From: Hydrogenophaga sp.
Lineage (GTDB): Bacteria > Pseudomonadota > Gammaproteobacteria > Burkholderiales > Burkholderiaceae_C
Length of the DNA: 64,000 nucleotides
Assembly (NCBI RefSeq): GCF_019264445.1
Contig: NZ_JAHVAB010000049.1
Location: forward strand, 1 to 64,000
Reading direction: 5' to 3'
The translations under genes and the position numbers were made by a program. The notes beneath the pieces were generated by a model that did no database searches, was not told where the DNA came from, and saw only the letters and a program-made list of their open reading frames with translations. Shown here one piece after another: positions 35,389 through 43,625 of this stretch (its first letter is position 1; the number at the start of each line of letters is the position of its first letter).

Positions 35389-36078
35389 TCAGCGCGAGGG
35401 CGCCGCGCTGAGGCCTGTGCGGCTGCCACCGGCCGCCAGCCAGAGCTGGCGCAGCTTGGCCAGCTCTTCGTCAAACCGGGCGTTGATGCGCTGCTTTTCC
35501 TGGACCTGCTCTTCCAGAAAGCGCTTCTGCACACCCATCTGCTTCTCGTTGTCTTCGACCTTGCGCTTGAGCCAGTTGGGCGCCTTGTTCACGTCGCCCT
35601 GGTAGAACTCCAGCTCGGTGTTGATGTCCTTGCGCTGGGTCACCAGCGCGAGCTCGCGCTTGTGCACGGCGCCAATCACTTCGTCGACCTGCGCCAGCGC
35701 CTCGGCCCGTTCCTTGTCATGCACTTGCTGGCTGGGGTAGCGGATCATCAGCGCGCGCTCGCGGCGCCGCTCTTCCTGCACGCGCGAGCGTTGGTCTTCT
35801 TCGGCCTTGCGCTGGGCCTCGACCTTGGCACGTTCGTCGGCGGTGTAGCTCGGGGGCAGCGTGTTGCGCACGATGCCGGTGTTGCCCAGCTGCTTTTGCT
35901 CGCGGTCCAGGCACTCCACGATGGGGCGGTCGCGCACGATGGTGTTGCCCTTGGCGTCCACGCAGGTGTACATGCGGGCCTGCGCGTGCGCCACGCCACC
36001 ACTGCTGAGCAGCAGCGCGCAGCTGGCCACCCAGATGCGGGCGGGAGACAGGGTGGGCATGGGCAGGGATGACAACAT
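35389..36078 (-). CDS. DUF4124 periplasmic coiled-coil protein
   Basis: The 229-residue precursor has a signal peptide (hydrophobic stretch VASCALLLSSGGVAHAQ, about residues 17-33). A DUF4124-type N-terminal motif MYTCVDAKGNTIVRDRPIVEC follows, with two Cys likely to form a disulfide, then a long charged helix rich in Arg, Glu and Gln (about residues 75-215) predicted as coiled coil. DUF4124 proteins are common, small periplasmic proteins of unknown function in beta- and gammaproteobacteria. ATGs at 36078 and 36060 are both possible; neither has a good ribosome site. It follows pyrE by 11 bases on the same strand and may be co-transcribed. Confidence 0.85.
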   Translation of the reverse strand: MLSSLPMPTLSPARIWVASCALLLSSGGVAHAQARMYTCVDAKGNTIVRDRPIVECLDREQKQLGNTGIVRNTLPPSYTADERAKVEAQRKAEEDQRSRVQEERRRERALMIRYPSQQVHDKERAEALAQVDEVIGAVHKRELALVTQRKDINTELEFYQGDVNKAPNWLKRKVEDNEKQMGVQKRFLEEQVQEKQRINARFDEELAKLRQLWLAAGGSRTGLSAAPSR

Positions 36079-36089
36079 GGGAGGAGGGG

Positions 36090-36806
36090 TCAGGCCACGC
36101 CGTAGCGTTGGCGGTAGGCCAGCACGCGTTCGTGGTGTGCATCGAACTCGCCGCCGGCACGGAGGTTCAGATACTGCAGCAAATCGGCCAGCCTCGCAAT
36201 CGTACAAACTTGCATGCCGAGCTCGCGCTGCACGTACTGCACGGCGCTGTGGTCCACATCGCGCACCTGGCCGTCGGCGCCCACTTCGGTGGCCTTTTCC
36301 TGGCGGTCCAGTGCAATGGCAATCGCATGCGGTATGGCCCCGGCCGCGCGAATGAGCGCAATGGACTCGCGCGCGGCGGTGCCGGCGGACATGACGTCGT
36401 CCACGATCAGCACGCGACCCTTGAGCGGTGCGCCCACCAGCGTTCCGCCTTCGCCGTGGTCCTTGGCTTCCTTGCGGTTGTAGGCAAAGGGCACGTTGCG
36501 GCCCAGGCGTGCGAGCTCGATGGACACCGCCGCACCGAGGGGGATGCCCTTGTACGCGGGGCCGAAGATCATGTCGAATTCGATCCCGCTGGCCACCAGG
36601 GCTTTTGCATAGAATTGCGCGAGCCGCCCCAGCTTGGCGCCGTCGTCAAACAGCCCGGCATTGAAAAAATAGGGGCTCAGGCGCCCTGCCTTGGTCTTGA
36701 ATTCGCCAAAGCGCAGCACGCCGGCATCAACGCAAAACTGCACGAATTCCTGCGCGAGCGCAGCATCCGGCGCGCCGGCTTGTACCGCGCCTGTGTCCAA
36801 CACCAT
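36090..36806 (-). CDS. pyrE: Orotate phosphoribosyltransferase
   Basis: PyrE makes orotidine 5'-phosphate from orotate and PRPP in pyrimidine synthesis. The 238-residue protein has GEFKTKAGRLSPYFFNAG (residues 34-51), FGPAYKGIPLG (residues 81-91) and the PRPP-binding loop VLIVDDVMSAGTA (about residues 131-143). The ATG at 36806 is chosen because AAGGA lies 7 bases upstream and because longer frames enter the exodeoxyribonuclease gene. The start codon touches that of the divergent gene, so the pyrE promoter must lie within the other coding region. Length slightly exceeds that of E. coli PyrE (213) owing to short N- and C-terminal additions. Confidence 0.96.
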   Translation of the reverse strand: MVLDTGAVQAGAPDAALAQEFVQFCVDAGVLRFGEFKTKAGRLSPYFFNAGLFDDGAKLGRLAQFYAKALVASGIEFDMIFGPAYKGIPLGAAVSIELARLGRNVPFAYNRKEAKDHGEGGTLVGAPLKGRVLIVDDVMSAGTAARESIALIRAAGAIPHAIAIALDRQEKATEVGADGQVRDVDHSAVQYVQRELGMQVCTIARLADLLQYLNLRAGGEFDAHHERVLAYRQRYGVA

Positions 36807-36816
36807 GGAGACATCC

Positions 36817-37608
36817 TTGTTCAAACTCACCAGCCTCAATCTCAACGGCATTCGTTCGGCCACCACCAAAGGGCTGGAGAAGTGGCTCGCCGCGCACCGG
36901 CCCGATTGTATTTGCGTGCAGGAAGTCAAGGCCCAGGCGCCCGATGTGATGGGCCGCTTTGAAGAAATGGCCGGCCTCAAGGGGCACTTCCATTACGCGC
37001 AGAAGAAGGGCTATTCGGGCACGGCGGTCTACACGCGGCACGAGCCCAGCGACGTGATCATCGGCTTCGGTTCCACCGAGTTCGATGCCGAGGGCCGCTT
37101 CACGGAGCTGCGCTTTGACACCCCGCAGCGCAAGCGCTCGATCCTCAGCGTGTACTTTCCCAGCGGCTCGTCAGGCCCGGAACGGCAGGAGGCGAAGTAC
37201 CGCTTCCTCGACGCCTTCTACCCGCACCTGCAGGCCCTCAAGAGCGAGCGCGAGTTCATCCTGTGCGGCGATGTGAACATCGCCCACCAGCAGAAGGATC
37301 TGAAGAACTGGCGCAGCAACCAGAAGAACAGCGGCTTCCTGCCGGAAGAGCGCGCTTGGATGACCCGGCTGCTGGACGAAGCCGGGCTGGTCGATGTGTA
37401 CCGCCGCCTGCAGCCCGACACCACCGACACCTGCTACACGTGGTGGAGCAACCGGGGTCAGGCCTACGCGAACAACGTGGGCTGGCGGTTGGACTACCAC
37501 CTGGCCACGCCCGCGCTGGCCGCGCTGGCGCGCACGGAATCCATCTACAAGGGCGAGAAGTTTTCCGACCACGCGCCCATCACCATCGAATACGACTTCG
37601 CGCCCTGA
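36817..37608 (+). CDS. xth: Exodeoxyribonuclease III
   Basis: This class II AP endonuclease and 3'-5' exonuclease acts in base-excision repair. The 263-residue protein starts FKLTSLNLNGIRSATTKGLEKWL, has the metal-binding Glu in CVQEVKAQ (about residues 34-41), GYSGTAVYTR, the active-site Asp/Asn in FILCGDVNIAHQQKDLKN (about 147-164), and DNA-binding and catalytic Asp-His near the end (WRLDYHLATP and KFSDHAPITIEYDF). The TTG at 36817 is preferred, with GGAG six bases before it; an ATG at 36805 adds METS but has no ribosome site. The 5' end is head-to-head with pyrE. Confidence 0.94.
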   Translation: MFKLTSLNLNGIRSATTKGLEKWLAAHRPDCICVQEVKAQAPDVMGRFEEMAGLKGHFHYAQKKGYSGTAVYTRHEPSDVIIGFGSTEFDAEGRFTELRFDTPQRKRSILSVYFPSGSSGPERQEAKYRFLDAFYPHLQALKSEREFILCGDVNIAHQQKDLKNWRSNQKNSGFLPEERAWMTRLLDEAGLVDVYRRLQPDTTDTCYTWWSNRGQAYANNVGWRLDYHLATPALAALARTESIYKGEKFSDHAPITIEYDFAP

Positions 37609-37672
37609 GCCTGGATCGCTGGACGCATGCACGCGCGTCCACGGTCAATGCGAGTGCTGTCGAATGGGGTCT

Positions 37673-38068
37673 TCAGTCCGGGAAGTGCTCGATGTGCGAC
37701 TCCCCGCGGCGGCCCAGGTAGGTGACATGGCGTCCCGCGAGCCACACGGTGTATCCGATGCAGCCCGCGCGCTGTGAGAGCCGTTTGAACTCGGGATACA
37801 TCACCCGACCCTGCTGCGCGCCGAGAATGGCCGCGCGTATTTCGCCGTCATTGAAGGTGTCTGCAATGCCCTCTTGCGGCCGACCGAAGGCGAGGTCCAG
37901 GGTGCTGCCGTCGGGCAGGTAGTAGGTGGTGCGGCCGGTGCGGTAGTCGACGTGGTAGGACTCCACCTGAACACGCATCAGCTGGCTGATCACTTCACCG
38001 AAGTGAATGGTGCCTTGCTGGGAAGCGTCGAAGGTGGCCTGTATGGCTGAGTGGGTGTTTGCGTTCAT
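37673..38068 (-). CDS. DUF1398 family protein
   Basis: This 131-residue soluble protein has the DUF1398 pattern: IHFGEVISQLMRVQVESYHVDYRTGRTTYYLPDG (about residues 21-54), FNDGEIRAAILGAQQGRVMYPEFKRLSQRAGCIGYTVWLAGRHVTYLGRRGE. The family, which includes E. coli YbgA-unrelated YcgN-type small proteins, has no established function. The C-terminal GRRGESHIEHFP is typical. It lies 23 bases after the MarR-type gene on the same strand and is probably its co-transcribed target, which would place it in a response to a small phenolic or oxidant. It converges with the exodeoxyribonuclease gene. Confidence 0.85.
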   Translation of the reverse strand: MNANTHSAIQATFDASQQGTIHFGEVISQLMRVQVESYHVDYRTGRTTYYLPDGSTLDLAFGRPQEGIADTFNDGEIRAAILGAQQGRVMYPEFKRLSQRAGCIGYTVWLAGRHVTYLGRRGESHIEHFPD

Positions 38069-38091
38069 GTGGGCTTTGGGCGGGTATGGCT

Positions 38092-38562
38092 TCAGGAGAT
38101 GGGAACGGCCTGGAGCTGATGCTGTTGCACCAGGGCCTGCAAACTTGTCATCAGCGTCTGCCTATCCTTTGCGGGGAGGTGGCTGAAGAAGTGCTCGTCG
38201 TTGGCGTCGGCCAACGCGGCCAGCCGGGGCACCAGGTCCTTGCCCGCTGCTGTCAGCACCAGCGACTGCTCCCTTGCACGGCCGAGCACCCGTTGCCTTT
38301 CGGCCAGTGCCTTTTCCTCAAGGCGGGACACCACCTTGGAGGTGGCTCCCTTGGTCATGCCCAGGGCTTGTATCAGCTCGGCGTGCGTGGTTCCGTCTTG
38401 CGACCACAGCGTGCGCAACGCCACCCATTCCGTGAGGGTGACGTCCTGGGTTTCGAGAAGTTGCTGGAAGCGCAGGGATACATGGTTGGAAACGAAGCGC
38501 AACCAGAAACCCAGGTGGGCTTCCAGTGGCGCGGGTGGGGTTCGGGACGTGGAGGCTTTCAT
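38092..38562 (-). CDS. MarR-family transcriptional regulator
   Basis: This 156-residue winged-helix repressor has a helical dimer N terminus (residues 1-35), recognition region TLTEWVALRTLW, then HAELIQALGMTKGATSKVVSRLEEKALAERQRVLGRAREQSLVLTAAGKDLVPRL (wing, about residues 60-115) and a C-terminal dimer helix. MarR proteins bind palindromic operators and release on binding phenolic or other lipophilic ligands. Two near-identical 14-bp palindromes at 38566-38579 and 38593-38606 lie right at its 5' end, which is strong evidence for autorepression. It is followed by the DUF1398 gene in the same transcript. Confidence 0.94.
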   Translation of the reverse strand: MKASTSRTPPAPLEAHLGFWLRFVSNHVSLRFQQLLETQDVTLTEWVALRTLWSQDGTTHAELIQALGMTKGATSKVVSRLEEKALAERQRVLGRAREQSLVLTAAGKDLVPRLAALADANDEHFFSHLPAKDRQTLMTSLQALVQQHQLQAVPIS

Positions 38563-38565
38563 CAG

Positions 38566-38606
38566 GTTTCCATGGAAACTTTCTGAATTCTAGTTTCCAC
38601 GGAAAC
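38566..38606. promoter_or_regulatory. Tandem MarR operators
   Basis: GTTTCCATGGAAAC (38566-38579) and GTTTCCACGGAAAC (38593-38606) are 14-bp palindromes, the first perfect, with centres 27 bp apart, three bases upstream of the marR-type start codon. The spacing approaches 2.5 helical turns. They almost certainly bind the adjacent MarR-family repressor and overlap its promoter. Confidence 0.85.
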
Positions 38607-38672
38607 CTTCGTCAACGCTTTTCCTGCTGACGCGTGCACCGATACCGGCGCAGCGCCCTGAGCGTCAGCGCA

Positions 38673-39974
38673 TCAGATGTGCGAGGGCAGCCACGTGGCC
38701 AGCGGGGGCCACGCGTAGATCAGCCAGGCCAGGAACAGGATCAGCACCCAGTAGGGCACCGAGCCCATGAAGATTTCGCTGACCTTGATGTTGCGGTCGG
38801 GAATGGCCGCCTTCACGACGAACACGCCGATGCCAAACGGCGGCGTGAGCACGCCGGCCTCGATCACCAGGATGCCGATCAGCGCGAACATGATCGGGTC
38901 GATGCCCAGTGCCTGCGCCACCGGCCAGAAGATCGGCACCGTCAGCAGCATGATGGAGATGCTGTCGATCATGGCGCCGAGCAGGAACCACACGGCCACC
39001 ATGAACAGCAGCGTGCCGCCGGTGCCCAGGCCCATGGACTCCAGCACTGCCTGCACCTCTTGCGGAATGCCGTTGAGCGCGATCAACTTGCTGTAGATCG
39101 TGGCGGTGAGCAGGAGCAGCATGATGGGCGTGACGGTGCGTCCGGCCTCGACGAACGCGTTGAACACGCCACGCCCGCGCATGCCCTTGGCCCAGGCCAG
39201 GATGGCCGAACCGACCAGGCCCACGGCGCTGCCCTCGGTGGGCGTGAAGTAGCCGAACCAGATGCCGCCGAGCGTGACCGCGATCAGCACGCCCACACCC
39301 AGCGAGCCGCCGATCTGCCCACGCGTGAGACGCACCTGCTGGTCGCTGGCCACTTCGGGGGCTGCCGATGGCCGCAGTTTGGCGTAGACCATGCAGTACA
39401 CCGCATAGAGAAAGGCCAGCAGCAGCCCGGGGAACACGCCGGCGGCGAACAGCTTGCCCACCGATTGCTCGGTGAGGATGGCCCAGACGATCATGAACAC
39501 CGAGGGCGGGATCAACAAGCCGAGCACCGAGCTGCCGGCGATGCAGCCGGTGGCAAAGCTGCGGCTGTAGCGCGCTTCGCGCATGGCCGGGTAGGCCACA
39601 TGGCTGAAGGCCGCGGCCGCAGCCACGCCCACGCCCGTGACGGCGGCAAACACCGCGTTGCCACCCACGGTGGCCACCGCGAGGCGGCCCGGCACGCCAC
39701 GCAGCCCGCGGTTGACCACGTTGAACAAATCACTGGCCGCGCCGCAATGCGCGATCAGCATGCCCATCACGGTGAAGCAGGGGATGACGATGAAGTTGTA
39801 TTCCTTGATGCCCGAGAGCGCCGACTGCTGCAGCAGGTTGATCATCGGGTCCAGACCGCCGAGCGCGAAGTACAGGCCCAGCGCGGCGGAGGCCGCGAAG
39901 GCAAACACGATGGGCACGCCCACCACCACGAGCACGAGCAGCGCAATCAGGCCGCTCCACATTTCGAATGACAT
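38673..39974 (-). CDS. dctM: TRAP transporter large permease (DctM)
   Basis: DctM is the ion-coupled translocator of TRAP transporters, which import carboxylates and sialic-acid-type solutes with sodium. The 433-residue protein has about 12 membrane segments with typical stretches MINLLQQSALSGIKEYNFIVIPCFTVMGMLIAHCG (about residues 43-77), GCIAGSSVLGLLIPPSVFMIVWAILTEQSVGKLFAAGVFPG (about 148-188) and GVLTPPFGIGVFVVKA (about 370-385). Its start is 9 bases after the dctQ stop. It is the last gene of the operon of cupin, hydrolase, DctP, Bcr/CflA and DctQ. Confidence 0.95.
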   Translation of the reverse strand: MSFEMWSGLIALLVLVVVGVPIVFAFAASAALGLYFALGGLDPMINLLQQSALSGIKEYNFIVIPCFTVMGMLIAHCGAASDLFNVVNRGLRGVPGRLAVATVGGNAVFAAVTGVGVAAAAAFSHVAYPAMREARYSRSFATGCIAGSSVLGLLIPPSVFMIVWAILTEQSVGKLFAAGVFPGLLLAFLYAVYCMVYAKLRPSAAPEVASDQQVRLTRGQIGGSLGVGVLIAVTLGGIWFGYFTPTEGSAVGLVGSAILAWAKGMRGRGVFNAFVEAGRTVTPIMLLLLTATIYSKLIALNGIPQEVQAVLESMGLGTGGTLLFMVAVWFLLGAMIDSISIMLLTVPIFWPVAQALGIDPIMFALIGILVIEAGVLTPPFGIGVFVVKAAIPDRNIKVSEIFMGSVPYWVLILFLAWLIYAWPPLATWLPSHI

Positions 39975-39983
39975 GTTGGTTTC

Positions 39984-40493
39984 CTATTCCGGCAGTTGTT
40001 CTTCTTCTGGCGCGCCCATGCGGCCGCGCATGCCCTCGGCCACGAAGCCGATGCACACCAGCGCGGCCACCACCCACAGCACGATGGAGCCAAAGCGCAG
40101 CGGCCAGGCGGGGATGCGGAAGGCGTCGTTGCCGAAGAACTCGCCGCTGTTCCAGCCCGCCAGCGATGGTTCCCAGGAGGCGATCACCATGGCAATGAAG
40201 AACGCGGCGCCCAGCAGATAGGTGAAGGCGTTGAGCTGGCTGCGCACGGCCGGCGGCAGGCGGTCCAGAAAGAACGTGACGCGCAGCAGCTTGCGCTCGC
40301 GGATCACGTAAGGGGCCTGCATGAAGGTGAGCAGTACGAGCCCCACACCCGCGAGCTCGGCTGTGCCGGCAAAGGGTTTGTTCAGCAACAGCCGGCCTGC
40401 CACGTCGTAGCAGATCACCAGCGTGAGGATGACCAGCACGATGGCGCCCGCCACATGCAGCCCCAGCAGGGCCCGATCTGTCCAGGTTTTCAT
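39984..40493 (-). CDS. dctQ: TRAP transporter small permease (DctQ)
   Basis: This is the four-helix small membrane subunit of the TRAP transporter. The 169-residue protein has segments near residues 12-32, 48-66, 90-110 and 133-155, and the DctQ signature FAGTAELAGVGLVLLTFMQAPYVIRERKLLRVTFFLDRLPP (about residues 41-81). It pairs with DctM immediately downstream. Unusually, the substrate-binding gene dctP is not directly upstream: a Bcr/CflA exporter gene lies between them, with 43 bases between its stop and the dctQ start. Confidence 0.92.
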   Translation of the reverse strand: MKTWTDRALLGLHVAGAIVLVILTLVICYDVAGRLLLNKPFAGTAELAGVGLVLLTFMQAPYVIRERKLLRVTFFLDRLPPAVRSQLNAFTYLLGAAFFIAMVIASWEPSLAGWNSGEFFGNDAFRIPAWPLRFGSIVLWVVAALVCIGFVAEGMRGRMGAPEEEQLPE

Positions 40494-40536
40494 GGAATGT
40501 CCTTGTTGTTCAATGTCTTGCTTCTTGTTTCGGGTC

Positions 40537-41715
40537 TCAGGTGCGGGCGCTGCGCTGGGCCGCGAGCAGGGCCACGGCGCCTGCGCCCACCATCAACAAG
40601 GCCACCGTGGCGGTGCGTTGTGTGGCATGGCCCGGCAGCAGTGCAGCACCACCACTCACCAGCGCGCCCACCGCCATCTGCAGCATGCCGGTGAAGGCCG
40701 CTGCCATGCCGGCGCGCGCGGGCAGCGCCTGCATCACCACGCTGAGTGCCGACGGGAAGATCAGGCCGTGGCCGGTCGAATAGACCAGCATGCCCAGGAT
40801 CCACATCGGCGTGGAAGGCCACCACACGCAGGCAGCGATCATCGCCGCGCCCAGCGCCGCCAGCGCGCCGCCCGCGTGGCACAGGGCCAGCGCACCGGTG
40901 CGCCGCGACTGGCGCATGGCCCACAGGCTGCCCACCAGAAATCCGAGGTAGGTGCCGCCCAGCACCCACGCGATCTCGCGCCCGTCCAGGCCCACCGATT
41001 CGCGCAGCGCCGCCGGCCCCTGGGCGATCAGCAGGAAAAACACCGAGCTGATGGCCGCGAAGCCGATGGCCACCCAGCGCGGTGTGCGGTGCTGCCAGAG
41101 CGCGGGCAGTGTGTCCCAGCCGGGCAGGGTGGTGCCGGCCGGGCGCGTCTCCACGTGTCGCCCCAGCGCCACCGCGCCGCCCAGCGCCACCAGCAACGGC
41201 ACCACGCCCAGTGCCACGCGCCAGCCGCCGCCGTGCGCCAGCAGCCACCACCCCAGCACCGGCGCCACCGCCGGCGTGAAGGCGAAGGCCACCGAAATGA
41301 TGGCCATGCCCCGCTGCAGTGGCGCGCCGCTGCAGAGGTCGCGCAAGGTGGCACGCGGCACCACCAGCACCACGCTCAGGCCCAGTCCCGTGAGGCAGCG
41401 GCCCGCCAGCAATATCGTCGCGTTCGTGGCGGCTGCGGCCATCGCACTGCCGCACAGGCCGATGAACAAACCGGCCAGCAGCGTGCGCCGCCGCCCCCAG
41501 CGGTCGGCACCCCAGCCGGCCAGCGGCTGACCCACGGCCAGCCCCAGCACATACAGCGCAATGGCGGCCTGCCCTTGAAAGGCCGTGAGCTGGAGCGCTT
41601 CTCGCAGCGCCGTGTCCAGCGGCACCAGCACATTGAGCCCCAGCGGCGGCAGGCATGCGATGGCGGTGAGCCAGATCAGCCATGACCGGATCGGCAGCTC
41701 GCGAGCGGGGGTCAC
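40537..41715 (-). CDS. Bcr/CflA family MFS transporter
   Basis: This 392-residue major facilitator protein has 12 membrane segments. Motifs are LNVLVPLDTALREALQLT at the N terminus, AVGQPLAGWGADRWGRRRTLLAG (loop 2-3 motif A, about residues 60-82) and GRCLTGLGLSVVLVVPRATLRDLCSG (about 109-134), in which the R-x-x-L-x-G-L-G pattern and DL mark the DHA1/Bcr-CflA drug-exporter branch. It lies inside a TRAP operon between dctP and dctQ, which is not a usual TRAP arrangement. Export of a toxic intermediate or end product of the imported substrate is a sensible guess. It is 22 bases after dctP. Confidence 0.9.
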   Translation of the reverse strand: MTPARELPIRSWLIWLTAIACLPPLGLNVLVPLDTALREALQLTAFQGQAAIALYVLGLAVGQPLAGWGADRWGRRRTLLAGLFIGLCGSAMAAAATNATILLAGRCLTGLGLSVVLVVPRATLRDLCSGAPLQRGMAIISVAFAFTPAVAPVLGWWLLAHGGGWRVALGVVPLLVALGGAVALGRHVETRPAGTTLPGWDTLPALWQHRTPRWVAIGFAAISSVFFLLIAQGPAALRESVGLDGREIAWVLGGTYLGFLVGSLWAMRQSRRTGALALCHAGGALAALGAAMIAACVWWPSTPMWILGMLVYSTGHGLIFPSALSVVMQALPARAGMAAAFTGMLQMAVGALVSGGAALLPGHATQRTATVALLMVGAGAVALLAAQRSART

Positions 41716-41737
41716 CGTGGCACAGCCAGCTCGGGGT

Positions 41738-42790
41738 TCAGAGCGGGTAGTCCACCGGGAAGCTGTAGCCGGCTTCCTTCAGGAATCGCACATACGTCTT
41801 CAGCACCTCGGTGGCGGGCATGCCCTTGCCGTCGAGTTCCTTGGCGGCCTTGCCCGGCAGGTCCTTGAGCAGCTCGGCCCAGCGCTTCTTCTCGGCATCG
41901 GGCAAGGTGTTGATCTTCACGCCCGCGGCCTTGGCGCGCGCTTCCACATCGATGTCGCGCTGCTTGCTCAGTTCGGCCACGCGCATGGACGATTCTTCGG
42001 CCACCTGGTCGATGATCGCCACCACGTCCTTGGGCAGCTTGTTGCGCGTGTCCAGGTTCATGAAGGCCACCAGCGTGCTCAGCGAACCCTGGCCCGTCTT
42101 GTTGAAGAACTTGGCCACCTCCTGCAGCTTGAAGGCCTCCAGACCCGAAGCGTAGAACAGGCTGCCGTCGGCCAGGCCGTTCTGCATGGCCTGGTAGTGC
42201 TCACCGATACCCAGCGTCACCGGCACGGCGTCCACCGCAATGAACAGCGGTGCGTTGGTGCCGGCCAGCGCAATGCGCTTGCCCTTGAGTTCGGCGATGC
42301 TGTTCCAGTCGAACTTGGTGGTCAGGCCATAGGCTTCAGACGTCATGGCCCCCAGCACGTGGCTGTTGTAGGGCTTCATGCTGGCCTGAAGGGCGGGCAC
42401 CTCCTTCATCATGCGGTTGGACACCTTCTGCTGAAGCACAGGGTCGGGCGAGGTGAAGGGCATGTAGGCGCTGTAGTTCAGCAGACCGGCGCGCGACTGC
42501 TCGAAGCCGATGGGCGACAGGCCGATGTCCAGCGTGCCTTTCTGCACGGCTTCGATCACGCCATCGACCTTGGCGACGCTGCCGCCCCAGGCCTTGATAA
42601 AGCGGACGTCGTGGCCGGTTTTTTCCTTCACGCGTTTCGTCACTTCGGTGGCGAAATAGCTGTCGTACACGCCCACGTAGGTCAGGCCGGTGGTGTGGCC
42701 GCCACCCATGCGCAGCGTGAAGCTGTCGGCGTGTGCGGCGCAGGCGGCCGCTGCGATGGCGGCCAGGGTGAACAGTTGCTTGAATTTCAT
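41738..42790 (-). CDS. dctP: TRAP transporter substrate-binding protein (DctP)
   Basis: This is the periplasmic receptor of the TRAP transporter. The 350-residue precursor has a clear signal peptide (MKFKQLFTLAAIAAAACAAHA, cleavage after residue 21), then DSFTLRMGGGHTTGLTYVGVYDSYFATEV. Further landmarks are GTLDIGLSPIGFEQSRAGLLNY and the ligand-region LKGKRIALAGTNAPLFIAVDAVPV. The Arg that binds the substrate carboxylate cannot be pinned down with certainty. GGAGA lies 6 bases before the ATG. The operon context (cupin and hydrolase upstream) suggests an organic acid ligand, perhaps aromatic. Subfamily TAXI is excluded by the DctP pattern. Confidence 0.92.
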   Translation of the reverse strand: MKFKQLFTLAAIAAAACAAHADSFTLRMGGGHTTGLTYVGVYDSYFATEVTKRVKEKTGHDVRFIKAWGGSVAKVDGVIEAVQKGTLDIGLSPIGFEQSRAGLLNYSAYMPFTSPDPVLQQKVSNRMMKEVPALQASMKPYNSHVLGAMTSEAYGLTTKFDWNSIAELKGKRIALAGTNAPLFIAVDAVPVTLGIGEHYQAMQNGLADGSLFYASGLEAFKLQEVAKFFNKTGQGSLSTLVAFMNLDTRNKLPKDVVAIIDQVAEESSMRVAELSKQRDIDVEARAKAAGVKINTLPDAEKKRWAELLKDLPGKAAKELDGKGMPATEVLKTYVRFLKEAGYSFPVDYPL

Positions 42791-42812
42791 CGTTGTCTCC
42801 TTCTTGGAATGG

Positions 42813-43625
42813 TCAGGTGGGGTCGGTGAGCAAGGCTTCGTACATCTGGGGGTTGAGCACGTGCGGGTAGTGGCCACCGGTGGGCAGGCTCACGTGGCGT
42901 GCACCGGGATACTGCTGACGCAAGCGCTCGCGCACCTGGGGTGGAATCAGCGGATCGTCGTCGCAATCGAGCACGGTGATTGTCGTGTCGGGCAACGGCA
43001 GCGCCGGGCAAACCTGCGAACGTACCACCCCCAGAAAACGCGCGCGCAGGTTCTCGGGCGATTGCCGCTCGGCCAGCATGATCGCCTGCAACTGCTGCAG
43101 CGGTGCCACCGGCGAAGCCTGCACGCGTGAGAGCCACTCGGCGTGCAGGTCTTGCGCGCTGATGCCTTCGACGAACTGCCGGTCAAACATCGGGTTGGCC
43201 GCCAGGTCGGAGCCGTCCACAAAGCCGTTGCCCAGCACCAGCGAGGTCACGTTCTGCGGATGCCGCAGACCGTAGAACTGCAGCCAGTAGGCCGAGAACG
43301 ACGAGCTCACCACGCGGCCGGGCGGCAGGCCCAGGTGCTTCACCACGGCGGCGAGGCCGTCGGCCAGCTGTGCCGGATCGTGCAGTGCCGGGTAGGTGAC
43401 CGCGACCAGGCGCAGGCGCTCGCCCAGCGAGAGCAGCGTGCGCACGAACATGGCGCCATCGCCCACCGAGCCGGGCAGCAGCACGGTGGCCGGGCCCGGG
43501 GCTTGCGTGTCCAGCCAGCGCCATTCGTGCCCGTCCACCACCAGCGACTGCCAGGCGTAGCGCGCCTCGAGCTGCGCGAGCAGCTCGCGCATCGTCGACT
43601 CAGAAGTTGCCGTCGGCATCGACAT
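42813..43625 (-). CDS. Alpha/beta hydrolase
   Basis: This is a 270-residue alpha/beta-fold hydrolase (259 residues if the ATG at 43592 is used). VLLPGSVGDGAMFVRTLLSL forms the oxyanion-hole region, SSSFSAYWLQFYGLRHP the nucleophile elbow (a Ser-x-Ser-x-Ser form instead of Gly-x-Ser-x-Gly), and the final Asp and His are in VLDCDDDPLIPP and PTGGHYPHVLNP. The general shape resembles maspardin-type hydrolases. It has no signal peptide. With the longer start it overlaps the cupin gene by 26 bases. As part of the cupin-hydrolase-TRAP operon it probably acts on the imported compound or a ring-cleavage product. Confidence 0.85.
   Translation of the reverse strand: MSMPTATSESTMRELLAQLEARYAWQSLVVDGHEWRWLDTQAPGPATVLLPGSVGDGAMFVRTLLSLGERLRLVAVTYPALHDPAQLADGLAAVVKHLGLPPGRVVSSSFSAYWLQFYGLRHPQNVTSLVLGNGFVDGSDLAANPMFDRQFVEGISAQDLHAEWLSRVQASPVAPLQQLQAIMLAERQSPENLRARFLGVVRSQVCPALPLPDTTITVLDCDDDPLIPPQVRERLRQQYPGARHVSLPTGGHYPHVLNPQMYEALLTDPT

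Noticed and set aside
37621-37640. GGACGC-N8-GCGTCC hairpin between xth and DUF1398
   Set aside because: There is no T run on either strand, and such GC hairpins are frequent by chance here. A terminator role is not supported.
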